DNA of 64,000 nt, taken from NCBI GenBank assembly GCA_014607495.2, contig CP053156.1:10416001-10480000 (forward strand), given 5' to 3'. Within the stretch, counting starts at the first letter, position 1. Each line of letters opens with the position of its first letter. The notes under the pieces were generated by a model. It was not told the DNA's origin. It searched no databases and saw nothing but the letters and a program-made list of their open reading frames with translations. Of this stretch, positions 10,388-20,700 are shown piece by piece. Source of the DNA: Carposina sasakii (taxonomy: Eukaryota > Arthropoda > Insecta > Lepidoptera > Carposinidae). The position numbers were made by a program, and so were the translations under genes.

Positions 10388-10998
10388 TATCTGACCGTGA
10401 GAAGCCTTTTCACCACAGATATACCTAATAATATGGTACGAGTATACGTGGGAACCGGTTTAAAATATTACCGGTTTTTATGAAAGGGTTTTGTTCGGTA
10501 CTGCAATACATATATCCACTAATCATATTCATTCCATGTCTATATTTTGGTTGAAATGGTGAAAATGGTTGGTGGACATCAAACGCATACATATCACCGT
10601 ATGCACATCTCTGGTGAAAGACAGCCTAACCGTTCCGTACCATGCATAAAAATATTGTGTATATGAAACAACGCTCACTAGCACGTTCCGTCACGGGCCC
10701 TGTACGTAACGTAGGTACCCGTAACGTATAATGCACGGACTGGCAACGCAACGATAACTCGTCTCAACCGTAGCTTAGGTATACGCTCCGTGCATGAAAC
10801 GTGACGTGCCTGACCCTTTCCTTTTACGGTCATGGTATGGTACGAGAAGTGAGCAGACCCTTCATCCATTCCTTTCTAATACCAAAAACGAAAATCTTTT
10901 TCCTCATACCAAATACATAATATCAAAGGCATTATTTTACTACTTCGCCATTGGCATATACAGGGTGTAAAAAGACAACAATGTTTTTTTAATACCTC
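10388..10998. other. Intergenic, repeat-like
   Basis: Contains GGTACGAGTATACGTGGGAA and a set of 'ccgtaccatgcat' / 'ccgtgcatgaaacg' words (10640-10800) suggesting a decayed repeat. An isolated 'acagggtgtaaaaagacaac' at about 10960 looks like a single terminal repeat. Confidence 0.35.
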
Positions 10999-11729
10999 CA
11001 CTGAAAAAAAAAATCTTTAGCAAAGTACCAATTTAGCTCGGTTAAAAATTATTCTGCTGCTTTCAATCAAGACATATTTAAAATGCGCAATAAAGCTTTG
11101 TTAATATTATACAAGCAAGTATTGCTAAATATTCTTGGCTATTATTAACATAGTACTTATCTATTTCAAAATTACAGACTGGGTAAATATTGCCCTTACC
11201 GATTTCGATTAAAAATAGACAAACTACTTTATTATTTAATGATTAGTAAGTTATTTAATTTTACACACAATCATAGTTAGCTAATGTTTATTCAAAGTTT
11301 GGTTAAAAATAGACAAGCGTACATTATTATTTAATTATATGTAAGTCATTTAATTTTAGACATAATCATAGTTGGCTAAAATAAAATAACTTGCTACGAT
11401 GCATATAACCGTTTTCCTTGCTTAAAACAAACAAGTTACTTGTCTATTGTTAATAAGCACAGCTCGGCAATTAACAATGGAGTAAGCTAATACTATTTTT
11501 GACCGAGTAACTTGATAAAAATAAACAAGGAATCGGCTGTGTAGCTTGAAAATTCGATCATTTCTATCAAATCATAGTCGCGTAACGACGTGTATGTTAA
11601 TGTTAAAGCCTTAAAGACAAGTTAGATTAAAATTTATAAAAAAAACCTTTTCACCGGTTTATTTTATTATAACAGTAGGGTAGGAAGTACAGTGAAGTGA
11701 CAAAAATAAACAATTACTTTTTTGTACCG

Positions 11730-12085
11730 CGAGGATCTTCACCTCAATCTCCAAGGGTACGTTTACCAGACGGACTAACTGAAGAGATTGATGCAGAAGA
11801 CAAACTTTTATGGCTCAAAATTCTTCTGAACCTTGGACAGCTGTAGCACAAAAGTGGGAAGAGACCACAGAGTCAAGGTTAATTGCTGCAAAAGAGTTAA
11901 CCATAGCTCAATACTTCGATGAATATGCGGCTCTTAAAAAACCCAAAGGATATTAGTAGTGAGTTCAGTTTTTTTGAATTTTGGTCTGCTTTAGTGTACT
12001 TTTATATAATCACGTTTCTTTTATTTGTTCACAGCTAGAAAAAGATTTTAAAAACCAACAAATGCCAAAACTTTGGCAATGTGAG
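11730..12085 (+). pseudogene. Fossil transposon reading frame with an intron
   Basis: Around 11733-11810 one frame reads 'RGSSPQSPRVRLPDGLTEE'. After a frameshift, a second frame starting at about 11811 reads MAQNSSEPWTAVAQKWEE and continues to FDEYAALKKPKGY followed by a stop (TAG). About 5 nt further on is GTGAGT; about 90 nt later 'ttatttgttcacag' precedes LEKDFKNQQMPKLWQ. The pattern ...PxGY | LExDF recalls proteins carried by insect DNA transposons of uncertain family. The frameshift and stop make it non-functional. It sits inside the CACTGAAAAAA-bounded element. Confidence 0.45.
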
Positions 12086-12593
12086 TTTCGATAGAAACCA
12101 TGTTGCGCCGACTCCATAAATAATGGGATAAGGGCAGGAAGATGATGATGTTGGAGTCTGTCCTATAATTAAAGTTCAGGTTCGTGGTCTGAGTCACTCC
12201 ATGAAAGTTTGCAAATTTCACCCTGTTATTGCGAAAATTAAAAAAGGGAACATCAGTTTCGTTTCTTGAGTACTATTTTTAAGAGGAGTAGTGTTTAAGT
12301 GTATTATGTTACTTGAAATGATTGTATCGAGTACACAATAAAGCTTATTTTATTTATGTACATATTTTTCTTTCAGTTTCTTCTATTTTTGGTCTGTCGG
12401 CAAAATGACTGTGTTTTACTGCATGAACATTTCATTGTTTTTTTCGACATGACAAATTTTTGCCCACTGCACTGCGAGTAACAATGGTACAAATGACAAC
12501 ATATCGAACTAAGTACATATTTTCAGTATGAGCTTACCTCGCACTATTCGTAAAGCCTATGAACAGTCACAGGTCACCTAATAATAAAAATAT

Positions 12594-12862
12594 GCAGGGT
12601 GTTATAAAAATACCCGTAATGACTTTAAGGGCTTTTTCTACTCATTATTATGAACAACTTTTATTATGGGACCAACTCCAAAATCGCGGAAAAAAAAACA
12701 GCTGGACTGAAGTCCATGTCTGTGAATTAGGTATTGAACATTTGAATGGAACAACTGATTTTTTTTCGCGATTTCGGTGTTGGTCGCATAGTAAAAGTTC
12801 ATCATAATAATGAGTAGAAACACCCCTTAAAGTTATTACGGATATTTTTGCAACACCTGTAT
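12594..12862. mobile_element. ~269-bp foldback MITE
   Basis: The left arm 'gcagggtgttataaaaatac' and 'ccgtaatgactttaagggc' returns inverted at the right end (...TTGCAACACCTGTAT). The arms run ~110 bp through 'ggaccaactccaaaatcgcg'. It is inserted in the older 10999-13553 element. The 82- and 61-codon open frames here are artefacts. Confidence 0.75.
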
Positions 12863-12889
12863 ATTTAGATGTGTCGTTTAAATTGGTAC

Positions 12890-13420
12890 TTGCAACAAAG
12901 TATTTTAGCTATGATTACCGAAAAATCTCGCTTAAGAATTCAAAGTAACTTGGCTAAAAATAGCAACTTCAATTGACTAGAAGGAAAAAAGTATTTTAGC
13001 TATGGTTACCTAATAAACCCGCCTCATAATACAAAGTAACTTGGCTATTTAGTAAATATACCAATCTTAATTGACTAGAAAGAACAGAGTATTTAGTTAT
13101 AGTTACCCAATGAACACGATTGACAGTACCCAGTAACTTGGCTACGTATGCCAAATTGATTTGAGTAGAAGTAACAAAGTAGATTGGCTGTCCCTACCCA
13201 ATAAACATGATAAACATTACCAAGCTTCCTAGCTAGTTTTACGAAACAAAATATTTGAGCCCACTGAATTACTTTGCTAAACACAACAGAGTACGTTGGG
13301 TATTGTTAACAGAGTAACTCGCTATTCACTATAGTAAATAGGTTTGCTAAATTTACTGAGTGACTAGGATAGAAGCAACAAACCTTGAATACTTATTTTT
13401 TAACCACCTTACTCGGTTTA
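12890..13420. repeat. Degenerate ~90-110-bp tandem array
   Basis: The word GTATTTTAGCTATGGTTACC and variants recur at about 12900, 12991, 13089, 13179 and 13291, each followed by 'caaagtaacttggct' and 'caattgactagaag' type words. Spacings are 91, 98, 90 and 112 bp. A related duplicated unit lies at 11207/11302. Confidence 0.7.
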
Positions 13421-13553
13421 TATTACCAACAGATGTTAACGAATTTGACTTGTGTAATTTTAACAACGAACTTTGCAGGCTCCATACGAAGCAAGTTACT
13501 CGGTTGTAAATAGCGGCAACTTGTTTATTTATAGCCGTTACGTTTTTTCAGTG

Positions 13554-14003
13554 TCGTATTCTTTGTAAGGTTACGATCATTTTCTTCTATGGAACCAACC
13601 CTGGGACAGGACAAAAAAATTATGAAAAAATACTGTCATTTTATTGCAAGCAATGTATTCGTTTGATGCGCAAAGTACAAATGTACCTACAAATCTAACA
13701 TTATAACATTTTGACATGGTATCTTTGAAAAATAATTTTTGTTAACCGGTTTCAGATGGATTAAGGTAAAAAATATTATAATATTAATGTAACTTTGGAC
13801 CTCAATATCTTGGAAACCCGTAGTTTCCCAGGGGTGCTTCTATAGAAAAAAATTTATCGTGAATGTACATAGAATACGAGGTATTAAAAGAAGAAAGTTA
13901 TCTTTTTACGCCCAGTATGTACATACTTTTTGGTATTAGAAAAATAGATCGACTGATTTAGTTTGCTCTACATACGAAACGAAAAAGCCTCTTTTAGTGT
14001 AGG
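13554..14003. other. Intergenic, with a MITE B fragment
   Basis: 13787-13875 (minus orientation) matches part of family B (words around 'ttggaaaccag' and 'ggtgcttctatag'). The rest is unassigned. Confidence 0.5.
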
Positions 14004-14328
14004 TAGGGTTGCCACAGATACTTTATAATAAAGTATTGTACGTTATTTCAGGTAATTGTGCTCTATACTTTATGAGAACATAAAAGTACGCGAAAATACT
14101 TTATTTCATATGATTTGATTTCTTTGGGATTTTGAAAACTTTAGTCTTAAGTATTTTATCAATATATGTAATCGATTGGTGCTGAATCGATAATATGTTT
14201 TTAAATATAATAATAAAGAAAAATAAATTGTATTGTAGGTACTTTATTTTGATACTATGTACCTACTTTTTTTTCTTACCTATAATAACCTATGTACTTT
14301 ATATGCAATAAAAAAGGTGGCAACCCTA
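14004..14328. mobile_element. hAT-type MITE with 8-bp target duplication
   Basis: Perfect terminal repeats TAGGGTTGCCAC / GTGGCAACCCTA bound a 325-bp unit. The flanks are identical 8-mers, AGTGTAGG (13996-14003 and 14329-14336), as hAT transposases produce. The interior repeats 'tactttat' words and has no gene. Confidence 0.88.
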
Positions 14329-14975
14329 AGTGTAGGGTACATTGATAAAATTGATAGGTCGATAAAAGTATTTTTTTTTCTATTCTATAATATTGGCCTC
14401 ACTATTTTGCTTTCACGATTTACATATTTTTACAAGTAAACACAGGTTAGTGTAAAGCTAACATTTAATAATACCATTAATGTAATAGATATAACTGTAT
14501 CTACTTATTTGTACACTTTAACAATAAGTTGAAAATTTATAAAAAAAAAACAAAAAATAATTTTAAAAATCTGCTTGCACCAAATTCATAATCTTAGATT
14601 AAAATCTATGAACTTATAAAGAACAACGGACGTAATGCTGTCACTGCACAGATTGAAGCACCGAAATGGCGGCGCGTTGGGCATGTGTGCGTATTTTCCA
14701 GTGGGCGCCGAGCTTACTATGGTTTGTATGTGTGGGTGGATAACGCGTCGATCAAATCCCTACTCCATGGAATATCGTTGCCGAGCTTACTATGAATGCT
14801 TCACTCTGGATAGTTACAACACTCTGTCCGTTATTCTTTATACGTTCATGTTAAAATCATACTGGTGTGATTACTTTTGTTCAGTTGTTTTGGTTTTTTC
14901 GGCGTACTTTTAGTCGTACTTACTTGATTTGAAGCGTCTATGTGTTGTTTTATTGACTATCCTTTTTACATGTTC
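14329..14975. other. Intergenic, unassigned open frame
   Basis: A 92-codon plus-strand frame at 14635-14913 includes a repeated word GCCGAGCTTACTATG (about 14707 and 14779), suggesting repeat DNA rather than a gene. Confidence 0.4.
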
Positions 14976-15134
14976 GTTTCCACTTATCGGCTGCCCAGCT
15001 CGGATTTTTATCGGATATTCCAGTGGTACAACATTTTTCAGTTCCAATATCCGACATGTGAATAGCTTGAAATAAATGATCTGCTACTGGAATATCCGGT
15101 AAAAATCCGAGTCCTACAGCTGACAAGCGGAAGC
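14976..15134. mobile_element. ~159-bp foldback MITE
   Basis: Left arm words CTCGGATTTTTATCGGATAT and TCCAGTGGTA return as TACTGGAATATCCGGTAAAA and ATCCGAG; arms are ~50 bp with few mismatches. The target duplication is unclear. Confidence 0.7.
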
Positions 15135-16495
15135 GAGCTCTATGTGTTATTATTATTTATAACGTACCTTTAGGGTATTTGACGTTTTAATTTATTGATG
15201 TCACATAAAATTAATCTATGATTAAAAGGCTGATGAAGTGTCTGAATGCCTTATTAAAAAAAAATTAAGTTAGGTTAAGCGGAGGTACAAGCCGAACAAA
15301 GAATTTTGGCTTTGTTTGTTCTTCCTAATTTTATTACATTGCTTTACTACTATTTCTTTTTTTAACTAAATTTTGTTCTAATTTTTTAAAATGGGAAAGT
15401 AATGCAATAAAAATAATTTTCACATAACAAAACTATAGTTATATATACTTATATAGTACCCATATACTTATATATTAACATCTTTTATTCTAACAATATT
15501 AATTAATTATTATAAATTAATTTTGACTTTTTGTACAATTTTCCAAATCCATGTTCGCACTGCAAGTTTTATAATATCGAATACAAAACTTTTTATGTAG
15601 CTAATTAGATATTTATCCATTAAGAATGCCAATAGTTTACATATCTAACATATATTTTAGTTATATTTGCCTAAAAAGCACCTTAAATTAAAGACTTAAA
15701 GGATATAGAAATAATGGTAAAAATATAAGTTAACCACGTCTACTCAGGTACTTGTTAAGAACGTAAGTAGAACGTTGGAAGCAAATTTTTGGAAGAAAAA
15801 AAATATAAATATTACTTTTCAGAGTTTTTCTTCGTATAACCATAGTGTTATAGTTTCTACGATAATTTTGAACACATACAATGGCATTTATACACATTCA
15901 AAGGTAGGTACCTAATCTAATTACATAATACCTAGTAAGTTAGGTAATTCGATTACAGCACAGGATTAAAGATATTTTTATAGCCATACCTACATTCTTA
16001 TTTTGGTTGAAAAGTTAATGTTTTTAAAATATGGTATCTAAATGAGCCTCTATAAGACCCTTTGATATTATTACAAGCGATATAAAGTAGATATGTGATG
16101 TGAGTATGTAAGGTATATTTTGATATGATTCTATACATAGGTATATAGGAAGTTTACTAGGTAGTTGCATAAGGTCTATAATAATACAGTAAAATGGCAC
16201 ATATACCTTTACTATCAATAAAGTACCTATAATTTATAAGTAGATTTGGTAAAACATAATAATATAAAAAAATTGGCAGTTATTTTTTGTTACAACCTAG
16301 GTTAGGATCTCAGGTTAGGATGTTTCATGTTTTTTAGCTTTGCTTGATATTTTTTATTTTGAAGGTAAAAAGTAGAAGATAAGAAGATAATTTATCATAT
16401 TATAAGTAGCTTTATATACATCAATTTATAATAGGTAGCAACTCAACATACAACAAGTACCTAAGGGTACTAAGTACCAACTTAAGGGCCGATTT
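15135..16495. other. Intergenic stretch, nothing recognised
   Basis: Very AT-rich DNA. No exon-like frame or repeat boundary was seen. Confidence 0.45.
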
Positions 16496-16580
16496 TTCCA
16501 ATGTTCAAATATCTGACGGATAACGTAGCTTTCTATAATTCGATCAAGTTTTAGAGAAAGATCATTGGAAGAATCAGCCC
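16496..16580. mobile_element. MITE family C with TAA duplication
   Basis: Family C has ends GGGCCGATTTTTCCAATG / CATTGGAAGAATCAGCCC and a 3-bp TAA on each side (16493-16495 and 16581-16583), resembling PIF/Harbinger MITEs. Other copies lie at 18181, 29778, 53990 and 55210. Confidence 0.7.
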
Positions 16581-17337
16581 TAAATAAGTTATTTATCACA
16601 CATAAAAAGGAATTACCTATGCTCACAAAATTAACTAATGAGATCAAGATACAAAGACGGAATTCATATAAATAAATATAGGGACGAGTACAACTTAATA
16701 ACTAAATAATAACACTTATAATTAGACTATGTCCAACATAATCAACCACAATAGTCCACAGAAAGCGCAAATAAATGAGTAAGTACTCGTCTCCACTAGT
16801 CGCCGCTACATTCTCGAAGCACTATCACTAGAATTTGATTTAAAACGGGTCTTCAGTTTATGTCCAGCCGTTGTGTTTTTGAGCAGAATAGGCACTAAAA
16901 GTTGTCAAGTATCATCATTGGTAGACAGAATAGGAATATATGGTTTGTATATACTTTATTAAGACGTGAGCGCAGCGAGCGCAAATAACAAAAATTATAA
17001 CAACTGTAAGTAAACATGTTTACTTACTACGGTTTCCATAAATTACGAAAAATACAAATATGGTATGATACATTAGAAAACAGGGGGTCTTTAACCAAAA
17101 CCCTTAAGTTACACCAACACCGAGATTACACAAAGCTAGACATAAACGCGAAACCCTTTCAAAATAAGCAATCCAACTAAATGCACCAAGGAGGATTTAC
17201 ATCCGTTCACCGTATCAGCCGTTTACGAGCGAAAGCTCTATGGTGCAGCGCAGTGCTTTCCCGATGTTTTCCGAATTTTAATAGCACAAACACTCTTACA
17301 TACTTACAAACACACATACTGTTGTTGTTTATTTATA
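16581..17337. other. Downstream flank of gene A
   Basis: Includes AT-rich DNA and CGTGAGCGCAGCGAGCGC at 16965. A 104-codon plus-strand open frame (17181-17495) runs antisense to the likely 3' UTR and shows no family features. Confidence 0.4.
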
Positions 17338-17343
17338 TTGAGG
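17338..17343 (-). terminator. Candidate polyadenylation signal of gene A
   Basis: TTTATT on the plus strand reads AATAAA on the minus strand, about 270 bp past the gene A stop codon. A second candidate is at 16955-16960. Placement is by motif only. Confidence 0.35.
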
Positions 17344-17611
17344 GGCGAAAAATGAATATTTTTCTTTCTACTTTTCTTTGCTTTTTGCCGGCTCGTGTAA
17401 GCTCGGGTTCAGTCTTGCAATTAAAACTAAATCGATCACCATTAGAGATGCAAAGAGCTGCGAGTGTTTTTATTTCTGGTGTTGTCTTCTCCTGAGCTTG
17501 CAAGAGTGTATGTGCTACGGTTAACATGCCAGATGACTCTGTTCAGCGACGATATGACCGCACGCGCTGGCGGTCAGTGAAGGAATGCCTCATTTACTTG
17601 CGCACCCCTCG

Positions 17612-17734
17612 CTATGGGTCGACTTCATGGCAGACCTCCATGTAGTCTGGGTCATGCATGATGTCTTTGATCATGTCTTTCAGCATGGTGTATCGGGGAA
17701 ACATGGGGTATATCTTGGACCCTCCATATTCGGA
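17612..17734 (-). CDS. Gene A terminal coding exon
   Basis: Acceptor CTTTTTCAG with a long pyrimidine tract, phase 0. Reads SEYGGSKIYPMFPRYTMLKD, continues MIKDIMHDPDYMEVCHEVDP and stops at TAG (17614-17612). It completes module 2. Confidence 0.87.
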   Translation of the reverse strand, partial: SEYGGSKIYPMFPRYTMLKDMIKDIMHDPDYMEVCHEVDP

Positions 17735-20700
17735 CTGAAAAAGAAAGAAAACCTGTTGATACATTCGTAGTAATCATACTTGTGAATACACGTTTCCACC
17801 TTCCAACTACTTACACCAAACAAAATAAAGATAAAAGTCAAATGCAACCACACATACTAAATAGGGTACACCGGAATAATAGGAACGTACATTAACCTGA
17901 CGTCTACGTTCCACAAAGGTATGCAGAGACATATAGGAATAAAGAGATTTCCATTTAGTACGTTCCAGGCATACCTCTCTCCTCATCCACAATTCTCAAG
18001 TTCTTCATTCATGTACGTCATTCTACATTTTATCTACCAATTAGATTCACGAAGGTTTGTCTAGATCACTAACTCTATCTTCTTTGACCACTAAGGGCCG
18101 ATTTTTTCTCAAGTTCTTCATTTTACCAATTAGGTTCACGAAGGTTTGTCCAGGTCACTTCTATCTACCCTGACGACTAAGGGCCGATTTATCCAATGGT
18201 CATATAGCCTATTTGAAGGAAAAAGCTGAAATTGTCCCTAAAGTTTTAGAAAAAGACATCATCCTTCGGATTACCTGATCATTAAAAAATCGGCCCTAAA
18301 TTAACAAACATTACGTAATATTTATTGAACCAACACTTAATAGGTTATTCAATCTTTTCCTCAACATAGCTGTCTAGTCATGCGATTAAATATCATTTCG
18401 GCTAAAACAGAACCTTGAACTTGCACTTGATTCTTTAAGGAAGAAGCATCTTTAATGTTGATTAATGACTGACCTTCAGTTCTCTGATGAGGTTCCTAAG
18501 GCCAGTGTACTTTTTGAGCAGTCTGTATAAATCATTTGTCATTTGCGTGTTCTCCGTCTCTATTTGGGATGTCGTCATATCTGAAACATGTACAAATATG
18601 CAATGATTAAATGACATTTCGCAAATATGTAAAGTACAGATGTTTGATCGGTATATAGTTAAGCTTACTAATAGTTCAAAATTTTTGTCAAGCTATAGTA
18701 TTTTTCACGTATTTTGACTAATTAGTATTGACTTCTGATCAAACAATTTGCCCTTAGTCTAAGAGCCTCCATAGACGAGATTTTTGGGATATTAATTTAA
18801 AGAGATTTCCTTTATGGTTCTTCTTCTGGCTAGTGTGTGTATGTTATCTTACCTACACCTTGAATAAACGCGCAAAAATAATCCTGTAGTTTAACTTAGA
18901 TGATTTTATTGTACATCGAGATCTACAAGCCAAAATGCGAAACAAACCGTTTGTTTGTCCAACTACTGGTAAACACTTAGAGAATATAAGAATACATATA
19001 AGAATACACTCGTGGTCCCTTAGCTACATAATAGCAGTCAGTGATATTTAAACAGCTTAAGGGTAAATAAGAGCTGCATTACAAATACACCCTTAAAACG
19101 CAAAGAGTTCTAGAAAGACCCAAGAGCAATATAAGAAAGTACTTGTGAACTGTTATTGAGCTGACTCATTAAAGAGCAACAAGTTCTCATAATATTAAGC
19201 CAATAGACGCATAATGGGACACCTGTGGCCCATAATATATCTTAGCGCTGAACATATTTACCGCTAAGCAGCCTTTATTTATCCATTGACACTATCTGCA
19301 TATAGCGGCAGTTTAAACGTTCACAAGATGCCTCAATGGATATTTAGAGGTTTACTCGTGAAACGCTTAACAGCTCTTTAATAAGTAATGGTTCACACGT
19401 GAAACGCTTAACAGCTCTGAAATAAGTAATGGTTCACGCGTGAAACGCTTAACAGCCCTTTAATAAGTAATGGTTCACATGTGAAACACTAAGCAGTCCT
19501 TTGATAAATATAGGTTCCAAGTGAATCACTAAACAGCAATTTGATAAATAACGGTTCACATAGCTGTTTAACATCAACCAAGGCTGCATACAGAGTTACA
19601 TGTTTAATTATACTGTCCTCTTGAACTGTTTCACAGTACACAGGTGAATCGCTCAACAGCCCTTTAATATGTAATGGTTCACATGTGAAACGCTTAACAG
19701 CTCTTTAATGAGTAATGGTTCACATGTGAAACACTAAGCAGTCCTTTGATGAATATAGGTTCAACAAGTGAATCACTAAACAGCCCTTTGATAAGTAACG
19801 ATTCACATAGCTATTTAACATCAACCACCATTTTATTATGTTAAACCTGGAAATATTATAATTTACTTTACATTTTTTTATGTTTTGTGCATGAATTACG
19901 AACCTATTAAATTAGGTATTACTTCTTATATCGTAACAGTCTTAGTTCTGTACAAACTATTGAAAATTGTTAGGCCAAGATTTAAAAAAACATAGCTTAT
20001 TTACATCATATATTACTATATTATTTTAAAACACAACATTTTCGTAGCGCACCAAAATTTTCTTAGATAATATACATATATAATGTCAGTAAACTTGCAT
20101 TCCCAAACATTTTTCTGACACTAATAAAGGAAACCGTTCCGTTTACTTAGATACCAATAAATATATTATTAATATGGCGTTTATGTTGTCACAAGTTACT
20201 ACGGTCACTTTTCAACAATAAATAAAATGAATATACAAAAATATTATTTTCTATAGTCACGCGTTACCAACAGGCCCATTGTGATACATTACTTAGGTAT
20301 TCGGCTGAATAAAGAGTAACATAAATGGTCTCTCAATCAGTTCATATTCAGCTCTTACAACACTTGTTACCCCTTATAACTGTCTTAAATTTCCGATTCT
20401 GCGCTCTTAAGCAGCTTATGTGACATTAGAGCTAAATAATTTGTGCCCATTTAAGTGGTTTAAGGGCTGAATAAGCTCGGAATCAGCTTTTATGCAGCTT
20501 CCTTATACCACTTCAAGGGTAATTGTAGTCCAATATTTAGTTGCTATACAGCCTCTTGTGCTACTTGGGAAGTGATTATGAGAACTATTTTGTAAAGGAA
20601 ATTTAATGTTCTCAAAATATGGTATATTCATTGTAGCTTGCTAGCTTTTAGTATATAGGTAGATACGTAATTCATATGCGATTGCGAAAAGCGCATAATT

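Larger units (their letters stand above)
10999..13553. mobile_element. Decayed 2.5-kb element bounded by CACTGAAAAAA inverted ends
   Basis: The left end CACTGAAAAAA (from 10999) and right end TTTTTTCAGTG (to 13553) are inverted copies. AATAC next to each end may extend the match. The interior has ~95-bp degenerate tandem repeats near both ends (11207/11302 and 12900-13300) and a fossil coding stretch at 11730-12085. At least two other elements have inserted, an RTE-like tail at 12098-12153 and a MITE at 12594-12862. I found no convincing target-site duplication, so the superfamily is unknown. Confidence 0.45.

Noticed and set aside
19352..19822. CRISPR-like array
   Set aside because: The 41-bp units are contiguous with no unique spacers, and the genome is an insect's.
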